Shown here: piece after piece, positions 7,441-15,388 of the stretch
Numbering within the stretch: position 1 is the stretch's first letter
Layout: the number at the start of each line of letters is the position of its first letter
NCBI GenBank assembly: GCA_963665705.1
Contig: OY762448.1
Span: forward strand, 2,852,001-2,916,000
From: Saccharicrinis sp963665705
GTDB lineage: Bacteria; Bacteroidota; Bacteroidia; Bacteroidales; Marinilabiliaceae
Direction: 5' to 3'
Length of the DNA: 64,000 nucleotides
Program-made: the position numbers and the translations under genes
The notes under the pieces: generated by a model
Seen by the model: only the letters and a program-made list of their open reading frames with translations
Told to the model about the DNA's origin: nothing
Databases searched by the model: none

Positions 7441-9747
7441 ATGAAAAGATTGATTAACAAACACATTATTATATTTTTATGTTTGTGCTATAGTACGATC
7501 TCTTTTGCTCAACAGGATAATAGCACACTCAATATTAATGATTTAACTATAGAGCAATTTAGCACCTACACTAAGGAGGATTTACTTAAATTATCTTTTG
7601 AAGATCTCATTACTCTAGTAAAGAAATTTAAACTGTCCTCTATTGAAGAATTATATGCTTTACTTCTAAATCCTACCCAATCTACTGCCTCTAAAATGGA
7701 AGAAGATGTATTTAATGCACCATTAGCCACCACGGTTATAACAGCTAGCGAATTAGAAAAATCAGGTGCCCGTTCAATTCCGGAAGCATTAAAACTCGCA
7801 CCAGGATTGATCATCAGAGAGAAAACAAATGGCAATTACGATGTTCATATCAGAGGAAATGATTATATATCTCCAGGATCAGATTTTAGTAACACGGTTA
7901 ATTCAACCACTCTGGTAATGATTGACAATCGTCCTGTATACAATAGTTTTTTAGGAGCTACATTTTGGGAAAACCTTCCTTTATCAGTAAATGACATTGA
8001 AAAAATTGAAATAATTTACGGTCCTTCCGCTGCACTATATGGTCCTAATGCAGTATCGGGAGTAATTCATCTTATTACAAAAAATGCAAGTGAAGAAGGC
8101 CTTAAGACCAACATTAACATACAAGGAGGTAGTTATAATTCAAAAATCGCCAATGGTTCTGTCACTTATAAAAAAGGAAATATTGGTATTGAACTATCTG
8201 CCAATTATAATGAATCAGATCGTTTTCAAGATTCCTATTACATACCACAAAATCAAGGATATATCAATGGAACTCAAGTAGGTGATTTTAATGCAGAAGT
8301 GGATACGAATTATATTGCTTCTGATTTTAATTCTGATTATTCAAAGGCTAAAGAGCAAGGAGCAATAAGCTTAAGTCTAAACTATAGTCCGAATAGCAAA
8401 TTTGATCTGACATACAGAGGTTCATATCAATCTTCTTCTGTACAAACAGCATATATGGATATTGGTTCTATATTATCTACAAGGGAATCTTCATCTTATA
8501 GCAATAGTTTAAATATTAAGGCAGGGAAACTTGATGGTCATTTTTCGATTTTAAATGGACGATTAAATGCTGTTAAAGGCTCTCCAGGATATGAGTATGA
8601 TTATAATGAAATAAATGGTAAAGTATCTTATAATTTAAAGTATAAAAACTTGATCATACTTCCTGGAATAAATGCCAATTATGCCCATTATTCAGACGAA
8701 GACTTCGTTGACACGGAAGCCAATACCGGTTTATTAAATGGATCCGCAGAACTTGGTACAATACAAGGAAGTTTAAGATTAGACTATACTGTCTTTAATA
8801 AGCTAAGAATAGTTGGAGCCTGGTTACAAGGCTATTTTTACAAACCAGAAAGATCTTATTACTCCTATCAATTTGCAAGTTCTTATAAGGCAAATGAAAA
8901 CACGTTACTTCGTTTGGTTGCCTCAAAATCAAATTCAAGTCCCTTTGTATTAAATACATATATGAATAAGATTAATACCATAGATGACCCAAATAATGGT
9001 ATGAACAATATGACTATTACAAGAAAACTTGGGAATGAAAATTTGGCTCCTATGGAGATGAATATGTTTGAATTTGGAATTCGAAATCGTATTGCTAAAA
9101 AAATACAAACCGATCTATCTGTGTTTTATAATATAACCAATAATTACTCTCAGTTAGAAAAAGAAACCACAACTCAAGAGAATGAAGAAGATGAGTTCTC
9201 TACAAACATGATTATTACAGAATCTATACAGAATTTAGATTTAAAATCATATCAATTTGGAGTAACTGCTAATATAAAATATGTGATAAACGAAAAATTA
9301 AACACCTCTGCATTTGCTACTTTCCAACATACCAAATTAAAAAATTATGAGGTATCTAATGCTTTATTTTATAAAGAGTTAACAGGAAACACTATTGACG
9401 AAGGTGTAATCTCTGAAAATCCAGAATTGATTTCATTAGAACATAAATATACACCAAGTTTATATGGTGGAGGTGCAGTTAATTATACTCCTAACAACAA
9501 ATGGAATTTCAATGCTTCATTTTACGGATGTAATAAACAAGAATCATTCTACACTTCAGACCAAAACTTTTATAAAGTTACTATTGCCCCAAAACTTTCA
9601 ATGAACATAAAAGCTTCATATCAAATTAAAGATTGGGTAGGTGTATATATAAATGCTCGAAACGTATTAAATAATACTCAGAAAGAATTTATGTATACAG
9701 ATAAAACAGGAGGAATTTATCTGGCTGGTTTAAATATTAGTCTATAA
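7441..9747 (+). CDS. TonB-dependent outer-membrane receptor
   Basis: An outer-membrane, proton-motive-force-driven transporter of about 768 residues. The ATG at 7441 gives a clean signal peptide (MKRLINKHIIIFLCLCYSTISFA); a start at 7414 would add nine residues before it. After an acidic linker comes the plug domain, with APLATTVITASELEKSGARS, VMIDNRPVY, and the classic IEKIEIIYGPSAALYGPNAVSGVI. The remainder is a beta-barrel rich in alternating polar and aromatic residues. There is no N-terminal carboxypeptidase-like domain and no SusD neighbour, so it is not a polysaccharide SusCD system. The YfiR-like gene is 205 bp upstream. Substrate is unknown; vitamin, siderophore or metal complexes are possible. 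Confidence 0.9.
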   Translation: MKRLINKHIIIFLCLCYSTISFAQQDNSTLNINDLTIEQFSTYTKEDLLKLSFEDLITLVKKFKLSSIEELYALLLNPTQSTASKMEEDVFNAPLATTVITASELEKSGARSIPEALKLAPGLIIREKTNGNYDVHIRGNDYISPGSDFSNTVNSTTLVMIDNRPVYNSFLGATFWENLPLSVNDIEKIEIIYGPSAALYGPNAVSGVIHLITKNASEEGLKTNINIQGGSYNSKIANGSVTYKKGNIGIELSANYNESDRFQDSYYIPQNQGYINGTQVGDFNAEVDTNYIASDFNSDYSKAKEQGAISLSLNYSPNSKFDLTYRGSYQSSSVQTAYMDIGSILSTRESSSYSNSLNIKAGKLDGHFSILNGRLNAVKGSPGYEYDYNEINGKVSYNLKYKNLIILPGINANYAHYSDEDFVDTEANTGLLNGSAELGTIQGSLRLDYTVFNKLRIVGAWLQGYFYKPERSYYSYQFASSYKANENTLLRLVASKSNSSPFVLNTYMNKINTIDDPNNGMNNMTITRKLGNENLAPMEMNMFEFGIRNRIAKKIQTDLSVFYNITNNYSQLEKETTTQENEEDEFSTNMIITESIQNLDLKSYQFGVTANIKYVINEKLNTSAFATFQHTKLKNYEVSNALFYKELTGNTIDEGVISENPELISLEHKYTPSLYGGGAVNYTPNNKWNFNASFYGCNKQESFYTSDQNFYKVTIAPKLSMNIKASYQIKDWVGVYINARNVLNNTQKEFMYTDKTGGIYLAGLNISL

Positions 9748-9763
9748 ATAATAGTTATTTCAA

Positions 9764-9790
9764 GAGAGTCTGAAATTATATCAGGCTCTC
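9764..9790 (+). terminator. weak hairpin, possible terminator of the TonB receptor
   Basis: GAGAGTCTGA pairs with TCAGGCTCTC with one G-T wobble around a 7-base loop. The following bases are CTATAATA rather than a U-tract, so it may be only a processing or pausing site. Confidence 0.4.
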
Positions 9791-9801
9791 CTATAATATA
9801 C

Positions 9802-10135
9802 TATAAACCCGAGTTCGATATAAAATTATTGGCTCAGACCGCCTGTAAATAATGAGTTTCAATGAATATTTGTGAAGTCATAGCGGGCTATGTCAAACAA
9901 ATATGAAGCAGAAAATCGTTGTTTAATTCTTGATTATTGCTACACTCAGCATAATCAAAGTAAACTTTGCTTCTGCATTCGCTTATCGCAATAATTATAG
10001 ATGGCTTTCTATTAAAATACTAATCTACTTCGTTAAAATCTTTTTGCATAGCTCGCTATGCAAAAAGATTTTATCTTGTATATCAGCATTTTAATAAAAC
10101 CTGAGCCCTTTAATTTTAATCGAACTCAGGTTATA
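9802..10135. repeat. 334-bp structured non-coding element with long terminal inverted repeats
   Basis: The ends, about 9802-9838 and 10100-10135, are imperfect inverted copies of about 37 bp, each holding GAGTTCGAT-like and GGCTCAG-like blocks. Inside are more dyads: 9866-9904 (ATATTTGT arms plus CATAGC/GCTATG), 9930-9958 (TTGATTAT arms), and a long one at 10010-10051 with 10056-10096, whose inner 18 bp are perfect. No credible ORF crosses it. It looks like a MITE-like or REP-like element able to fold into several hairpins. It occupies most of the 528-bp gap between the TonB receptor and the LytTR operon. No target duplication was recognised. Confidence 0.65.
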
Positions 10136-10275
10136 ACTACAATTTATTTAAGCCATCAAAACTTAACACAAATACCGTTACTAAATCCAACTAGTATTAC
10201 TAATAGATTTAGATTAAACCTTTCAATTGACCATATATAAAACCATAAGGAGGAAACTATAAAAAAGGGGATATT

Positions 10276-10992
10276 CTATTTTAAGAACTTAGCATCTATA
10301 TAGGATTGAAATTGATTTTTATACTGATCACTAATAGGAATATAAACTTTATTATCAAAAATAATCCTACCTCTTTCTACTACTGTTATCTTTTGCAGAT
10401 TCACTATAAAAGAACGATGTACTCTCATAAAATCTTTTTCCGGCAAAAATTCTAATATTTTTTTTATCCCCATAAGAGACATTATAGGAGTATTATTTTC
10501 AAGATGAATTCTTATATAATCACGCATACCTTCAATATATTTTATGTCATTGAAGTTGATACGTACTAATTTATATTCTGACTTAATAAATAAAAATTGT
10601 TCGTTTGTGCTAAAACTTTCTTTTTCTTCTTTACTTGTAAAGTACCTTTCTTTAACCTTATCCACAGACTTTAAAAATTCAGAATAACCAATTGGTTTTA
10701 ACAAATAATCTGCAGCATCTACCTTAAAACCTTCATAAGCAAATTCCTGATAAGCAGTAGTAAAAATTACTTTAGGTGAAGACGTCAACGATTTTACAAA
10801 TTCAATACCGGAAAGATCTGGCATATTTATATCGACAAACATAAGATCAACATCATTATTTTGTAGAAACTCAATGCTTTTTATAGCACTTGTAAATCCA
10901 TCAACGTATTGTAAATATGGCGTCTTTTCAATGTACCCCTTCATTTGCCTTAACGCTAAAGGTTCATCATCTATTGCGATACATCTTATCAT
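10276..10992 (-). CDS. LytTR-family response regulator
   Basis: A 238-residue DNA-binding response regulator. The receiver domain (about 1-120) has the acidic pair IDDEP, the phospho-acceptor Asp54 in MFVDINMPDLSG, the switch TTAYQEF and the conserved lysine in LLKPIGYSEFL. The C-terminal LytTR domain (about 135-238) contains IKYIEGMRDYIRIHLE and FMRVHRSFIVNL. It overlaps the sensor kinase by ATGA and so is translationally coupled to it; the two form a standard pair. Target genes are not shown by the sequence. Confidence 0.93.
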   Translation of the reverse strand: MIRCIAIDDEPLALRQMKGYIEKTPYLQYVDGFTSAIKSIEFLQNNDVDLMFVDINMPDLSGIEFVKSLTSSPKVIFTTAYQEFAYEGFKVDAADYLLKPIGYSEFLKSVDKVKERYFTSKEEKESFSTNEQFLFIKSEYKLVRINFNDIKYIEGMRDYIRIHLENNTPIMSLMGIKKILEFLPEKDFMRVHRSFIVNLQKITVVERGRIIFDNKVYIPISDQYKNQFQSYIDAKFLK

Positions 10993-12098
10993 ATAGGAAT
11001 ATTTAGTTTTACTACAAAATGATTATCTACAGTCTCATCAACATGCAATTCATATCTATTTCCAAATATTAAGTCTAATCTATTTTTTGAATTAGTTAAT
11101 CCTACACCTGAGTTTTCACTATTAGTTTTCCCCTTTATTATTTTATTCTTAACCTCAAAATTCATTCTGTTATTATCAATACTAAATTGAATCCCAATAA
11201 AGGATTGTTCTTCATAACTTATACCATGCTTAAAAGCATTCTCGATAAATGATATAGTTAACAATGGGGGTATTTTTACATTTGGAACTTGGTCTGGTAT
11301 ATCTAAATTTATACTTACCTGCTCGGTATAACGCAATCTCATTAAATCAACATAACTCTTAATAAAATCAAATTCTTTATGAAGAGATACATACTTGCTT
11401 TGGGAATCATAAAGCATATAACTCATCATTCTTGATAATCTTATTATTGACTCTTTTGCTTCATCAACACTTATATCTACCAAAGCATGAATATTATTAA
11501 GCGTGTTCATGAAAAAATGAGGACTAATTTGATTTCTAAGAAAAGCCATTTTATTTTCTACATTCTCTTTTTCTAATATAGCTTTATTCTTTTCAGCCTT
11601 CATCCACTTATTAGAAAATACAAGACCTGTATCAAATCCTAAAATCAATAAAGACATAATAAGTAGATTTCCAAAAGGAGGAAAGACCATTATAAAATCA
11701 TGTGGAGGTTTTATCTCTTTTTTAGGTTCAAAATCAGGCTTAAACATAAAAGATTCCTTCCTTGGAGGTTGAAAATCATAACCTTTTGGCTCTTTCTTAA
11801 ATCCAACTCTTTCACTCAAATATATAACTGATATAAAACCAGCTATCATCAAACCAAATACAACACCATAAATCAGCTTTTTATGTTTAAATAGTAAGAA
11901 TGGTAATAGAATATATCTATTAATAAGAAACATTATAAACACAATAGCATATTCTTTCCATATAGAAAATATATGTTCCCAATTAATTTCATAATCAAAA
12001 TTAATTGTTAATACTGGCATCAGGAAAATCAATAACCACATAAATACAATAATGATTACCTGTACTTTTCCTAACCTATTTTTTATACTTGGATTCAT
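10989..12098 (-). CDS. LytS-type membrane sensor histidine kinase
   Basis: A 369-residue kinase of the His_kinase (LytS/YehU) family. Two pairs of hydrophobic segments (about 12-32 and 48-70, then 75-94 and 142-160) form the membrane part, separated by a Pro/Lys/Phe-rich loop at about 98-135. The phospho-acceptor is His194 in RNQISPHFFMNTLNNIHAL, followed by a short ATPase domain with IPPLLTISFIENAFKHGI (N-box) and GVGLTNSKNRL (G-box). It is first in the operon and overlaps the regulator gene by 4 bp. The signal is unknown. Confidence 0.92.
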   Translation of the reverse strand: MNPSIKNRLGKVQVIIIVFMWLLIFLMPVLTINFDYEINWEHIFSIWKEYAIVFIMFLINRYILLPFLLFKHKKLIYGVVFGLMIAGFISVIYLSERVGFKKEPKGYDFQPPRKESFMFKPDFEPKKEIKPPHDFIMVFPPFGNLLIMSLLILGFDTGLVFSNKWMKAEKNKAILEKENVENKMAFLRNQISPHFFMNTLNNIHALVDISVDEAKESIIRLSRMMSYMLYDSQSKYVSLHKEFDFIKSYVDLMRLRYTEQVSINLDIPDQVPNVKIPPLLTISFIENAFKHGISYEEQSFIGIQFSIDNNRMNFEVKNKIIKGKTNSENSGVGLTNSKNRLDLIFGNRYELHVDETVDNHFVVKLNIPI

Positions 12099-12117
12099 CT
12101 TTTTTATTACAATAATC

Positions 12118-12152
12118 TTTCTGTTTGTTTAAATATCATAAACAAACAGAAA
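12118..12152. promoter_or_regulatory. 14-bp perfect inverted repeat in the leader of the two-component operon
   Basis: TTTCTGTTTGTTTA and its exact complement flank a 7-base loop, 20 bp upstream of the kinase ATG. Two TACATTTG boxes on the minus strand (12169-12176 and 12187-12194) match the Bacteroidota -7 element, though no good -33 box was found. If the nearer one is used, the dyad lies inside the 5' leader as a strong RNA hairpin; otherwise it could be an operator for the cognate regulator. Confidence 0.5.
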
Positions 12153-12274
12153 ATATGACTTACAACAACAAATGTATTTTAAGTTTCAAATGTAGAAAAA
12201 TTTAAATAATTCATTTTTCTTTCAAATCATACAAGCTTAATTTTTAATAACCTAAGGTATAAGAATTAACACAA

Positions 12275-13054
12275 TTAAATATTTAATTCATAATTATAAA
12301 ACATCAGTAATTCCTTTGCTTCCTCTCTGTCCAACAATTCTTTGGCTCTTGCTAGGTTATTGTTACTTTTCCATTTATTAATCGATGAATGAAACAAAGG
12401 TGACACTTTACCAAAATATGCTTTATTCTTTTTTACTTCAGTATTTTCATACCAATTCAGCAAGTTCTTAGATGGTTCCATTTCCAGGAAATCGCAAATA
12501 TTCTGAATTTGACGCTTAAAATCCAACATCAAATCCTCATTTTTTACATTATAAACATTGGGATTATTATATTCTTTAACCCCAGCAGTAACATCATTAA
12601 TCCAACGATCTGGATTAACCCAATATCTATTAGGGTTAGTTGGATGCTTAGACAAAATTACATCTCTTCCATCTCTAACAATATTTATAAATTTAAAATT
12701 GCCTTTATGACAAGCTTCTATTTCTTTAATAAACCGAACATTACTAGGTGTTTTCTCACACCAACGCACATTCGTATTTTTAATTTTTGCGGTGAGCAAA
12801 GCCCTATTTTTTCTATCTAAACGTTTTGGAACCCATTTATCTTTCTTTTGAATAACTCCTTCACCAAAAATATTTACTTCATTTGGGAAAGCATATATCT
12901 CAGGATGTGAAGATAAAATAGACAGCAGAATTGTTGTTCCAGAACGCCCACACCCACCAATATATATAGGTGTTTTTGTAAAATGCTTTTTCTCAATCCT
13001 ATTTCCTAAGTAATTTATTATTGCCAAAAACGGCTTTTTATAAAATTTATACAT
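12275..13054 (-). CDS. PAPS-dependent sulfotransferase family protein
   Basis: A 259-residue protein with the sulfotransferase fold. The 5'-phosphosulfate loop is IGGCGRSGTTILLSIL near residue 33 and the 3'-phosphate motif is NIVRDGRDVILSKHP near residue 125. It is expected to move sulfate from PAPS to a sugar, lipid or protein hydroxyl group, but no acceptor can be inferred: there is no glycan or capsule cluster next to it. It stands alone between the two-component operon and an IS66 element, with no recognised promoter. Confidence 0.82.
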   Translation of the reverse strand: MYKFYKKPFLAIINYLGNRIEKKHFTKTPIYIGGCGRSGTTILLSILSSHPEIYAFPNEVNIFGEGVIQKKDKWVPKRLDRKNRALLTAKIKNTNVRWCEKTPSNVRFIKEIEACHKGNFKFINIVRDGRDVILSKHPTNPNRYWVNPDRWINDVTAGVKEYNNPNVYNVKNEDLMLDFKRQIQNICDFLEMEPSKNLLNWYENTEVKKNKAYFGKVSPLFHSSINKWKSNNNLARAKELLDREEAKELLMFYNYELNI

Positions 13055-13207
13055 GACTTTCTTTTATTATTTCAACAAAGGAAAGCACATTAAAAAACCC
13101 TTGTAAATACAATCGACAACATTACGATATTTATCGACAAACCAGCACTTCTACAAGTCTGTAAATAAAAAACAACTCATTATGATTAATCAACTTTTTA
13201 CAATAAT

Positions 13208-13215
13208 ATTTGTTC
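13208..13215. repeat. target-site duplication, left copy
   Basis: ATTTGTTC directly abuts the left inverted repeat of the IS element and is identical to the 8 bp after its right end (14749-14756). Eight bp is the IS66 family's usual duplication length. Confidence 0.95.
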
Positions 13216-14748
13216 GTAACTATTCAGTGATTGGAAAAGACATAGCAATAGCACGCAAAGCGCACAATGGATTCTGAATGTTTTTTATTGCACTATCAAC
13301 AATAGAACGCAATATAGCATAGCAGTCGGCACCTTCTATAGACTTGAAGAAACCGCTAACCTTTTGTTTTACTTTAAAATTTCGCACAGCTCTTTCTGAA
13401 GCATTGTTGTCAGGTGGAATCTCTGGATTTATTAGAAAATTAAACAGATACTGCTCGTACTTTTTCAATCGGTTTTGAAATGTTTGCACTTCCTTGACTT
13501 CTTCATCAAGTTCTTGTTTCAAGAGGGCTTGGAATCTGTAAGCAATATCGGAAGGTTTCTTATCAGTATATTGTCCTTTGTAGATACTTAAGGCATTTTT
13601 GATTAGAGTTCGCATTTGGAATGCCCAATTATTCTTAGGGTATTTTTGGCAGAAGTATTCAAGTTCTCGTAATAAATGTGCAGTACATAATTGGTGATTG
13701 TTGGCATCAGTCATAAAATATGATTTCCAGCAATCTGTTACCAAAGTATTGTTCTTAAAACCTTCTGGCATGATTTCTTCCATTGCAGCAAAACCTCTCT
13801 TAGTATGGATTGATAAAAATGTAGCATCGGGATTCTGAAAGACCCAAGCCCAATGAAGTTTACCATTGACATTAGTGCCTGTTTCATCAGCTCCTATGAT
13901 TTTACCGGAAAGGATTTTCTTTCGGATTTGCTCGTAATAAGGTTTCGCCTTGGCTGTTATTTTTCCAATAAGCTGATTAATGCCTCCAGAACTAATCTCA
14001 ATCCCTAATACAGTATATAAAAACTCTTTCAAACGTTCATACGGCATGTATTGTCGGGCACTCATGTAGCCAATTAAAGCCTGCACTCCAGCTCCGTAAC
14101 TTATGGGCGCATTAATTCCTGAAGGGTAATTGCCTTCATTTAAAGTTCCGCAGCTGCATTGTTTGTGAAAAATTCGATGTTCGGTAATAACTGGTTGTAT
14201 TGGCGGTATGTCTATTACCTGGCGTTTTCCTGCATATTCTCCAACAATCATTGATAAATCATTGCCACAACAAGTACAGTAACTGGCTTGGTGGTTGGTA
14301 ATAATATCTGGATTAGATACTGTTTTCAAAGTGTTGCCCATATGCCCCTTTTGGCCTCCTGGTTTCTTTCCTGATTTCTTTCTTAACGAACTTGTTTTCG
14401 CTGGTTTGGGAAAATCGCTTGACGGAGGCTTACTGCTATTCTTACTGTTTTTAGGAGTCTCGTATTTAGATAAGCGTTTTTTGAGCTTACAATTCTCTGC
14501 TTTCAACTGTTTGTTTTCAGCTTCTAACTCAACTACTCGATTCTCTAAATTATCTACTTTGTTGAGTAAATTGTCTAACCGTTCCTCTATGCTTATCTTC
14601 TTTGTCATGCGATGCAAAGTTCGCTATACAAATGATTGCTGCTATAGAATTTGCACAAAGGTTATTCACAATTCTGGTGGTTTTCAGCTAAAGTTACCAA
14701 CATTTTTTCTGAAATATTTAGTTTTTGAAATCTACACTGAATAGTTAC
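13216..14748 (-). mobile_element. complete IS66-family insertion sequence, tnpC only
   Basis: A 1533-bp element. Its ends are perfect 14-bp inverted repeats, GTAACTATTCAGTG at 13216-13229 and its complement at 14735-14748. Identical 8-bp copies of ATTTGTTC flank it. It codes for a single transposase and lacks tnpA and tnpB, like the ISBst12-type subgroup. The transposase stop codon lies within the left repeat. Intact ends, duplication and reading frame indicate a recent insertion that may still be active. It landed between the sulfotransferase and msrB, 27 bp upstream of the right duplication's downstream gene. Confidence 0.97.
13220..14608 (-). CDS. tnpC: IS66 family transposase
   Basis: A DDE transposase of about 462 residues. 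The N-terminus is a leucine-rich coiled coil (about 8-45), then KNSKNSSKPPSSD and KKPGGQKGH, then a Cys-rich zinc finger (CTCCGND and CSCGT). The catalytic domain shows KIIGADETGTNVNG (first Asp), TLVTDCWKSYF (second Asp) and NNASERAVRNFKVKQK (Glu). The C-terminal IS66_C region ADCYAILRSIVDSAIKN ends the protein. The ATG at 14608 (MTKKISIEE) is preferred over TTG at 14617. No frameshift or stop interrupts it. Confidence 0.96.
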   Translation of the reverse strand: MTKKISIEERLDNLLNKVDNLENRVVELEAENKQLKAENCKLKKRLSKYETPKNSKNSSKPPSSDFPKPAKTSSLRKKSGKKPGGQKGHMGNTLKTVSNPDIITNHQASYCTCCGNDLSMIVGEYAGKRQVIDIPPIQPVITEHRIFHKQCSCGTLNEGNYPSGINAPISYGAGVQALIGYMSARQYMPYERLKEFLYTVLGIEISSGGINQLIGKITAKAKPYYEQIRKKILSGKIIGADETGTNVNGKLHWAWVFQNPDATFLSIHTKRGFAAMEEIMPEGFKNNTLVTDCWKSYFMTDANNHQLCTAHLLRELEYFCQKYPKNNWAFQMRTLIKNALSIYKGQYTDKKPSDIAYRFQALLKQELDEEVKEVQTFQNRLKKYEQYLFNFLINPEIPPDNNASERAVRNFKVKQKVSGFFKSIEGADCYAILRSIVDSAIKNIQNPLCALRAIAMSFPITE

Positions 14749-14753
14749 ATTTG
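14724..14753 (+). promoter_or_regulatory. hybrid promoter formed by the IS66 right end
   Basis: TTTG at 14724-14727, inside the IS end, is followed after 18 bp by TACATTTG at 14746-14753, a full match to the Bacteroidota -7 consensus TAnnTTTG. The first three bases of that box (TAC) belong to the IS inverted repeat and the last five (ATTTG) to the duplicated target. The expected start near 14760 leaves a leader of about 24 nt to the msrB ATG. Confidence 0.6.
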
Positions 14754-14756
14754 TTC
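14749..14756. repeat. target-site duplication, right copy
   Basis: ATTTGTTC, identical to 13208-13215, directly after the right inverted repeat of the IS element. Confidence 0.95.
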
Positions 14757-14783
14757 TAATATAAATAACTAAAGAATAATAAA

Positions 14784-15245
14784 ATGTTTAGATATATAAC
14801 AGTTTCTATTCTCTTACTTTTTATAACACAAATAAACATCATGACTGCACAAGAAAGTAAATACAACCCCCTTTCTCAAGAAGAAAAGAATGTAATTATT
14901 AATAAAGGAACTGAACTTCCATTTTCTGGTATTTACGATAATAATAACATCGCAGGTACATATATATGTAAACAATGCAATGCTCCACTTTATAAAAGCA
15001 CCGATAAATTTAAATCTCAATGCGGATGGCCAAGTTTTGATGATGAAATAGCCGGTGCAATTGATAGAATTCCGGATAAAGATGGACGCAGAACAGAGAT
15101 TGTATGTCATAATTGCCAGGGACACCTTGGACATGTTTTTTTAGGCGAAGGATTTACAAATAAGAATGTTAGACATTGTGTAAACTCGATATCACTTAAT
15201 TTTATTTCCAAAGATTCAATTCCGCCTGAAATAATTAAACATTAA
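14784..15245 (+). CDS. msrB: exported peptide-methionine (R)-S-oxide reductase
   Basis: A 153-residue MsrB, which repairs R-methionine sulfoxide in proteins using a catalytic cysteine. The signal peptide (first ~22 residues, ending near IMTAQE) predicts export. Conserved parts are GTELPFSGIYDNN, two zinc CxxC pairs (CKQC and CHNC), QCGWPSFDDEI, GHLGHVF and the active-site segment NVRHCVNSISL. It lies immediately downstream of the IS66 element, whose end appears to supply its promoter. With the exported superoxide dismutase it points to defence of the cell envelope against oxidation. Confidence 0.95.
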   Translation: MFRYITVSILLLFITQINIMTAQESKYNPLSQEEKNVIINKGTELPFSGIYDNNNIAGTYICKQCNAPLYKSTDKFKSQCGWPSFDDEIAGAIDRIPDKDGRRTEIVCHNCQGHLGHVFLGEGFTNKNVRHCVNSISLNFISKDSIPPEIIKH

Positions 15246-15388
15246 AAAATGTATTCTTTATTTTATCTATTAGAAATTCAAACTATTTTTGCACACTAAA
15301 CTTTCAATTTAGTAATACTGATTATTTATTTTTGGCAAGACTATTGATAGGAAATCTTGTTTAAAAAAGAAGAATATACTAGTTTAAT

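Noticed and set aside
7441..9747. SusC of a polysaccharide utilisation locus
   Set aside because: No SusD-like lipoprotein follows, the N-terminal carboxypeptidase-like domain is missing, and length is short for SusC.
10058..10240. 60-codon ORF on the plus strand
   Set aside because: It lies across the right arm of the inverted-repeat element, has no start signal and low-complexity content; judged non-coding.
14295..14744. 149-codon plus-strand ORF inside the IS element
   Set aside because: It is antisense to the transposase, rich in Phe and Ser as expected from the complement of an A-rich gene, and matches no IS66 accessory protein.
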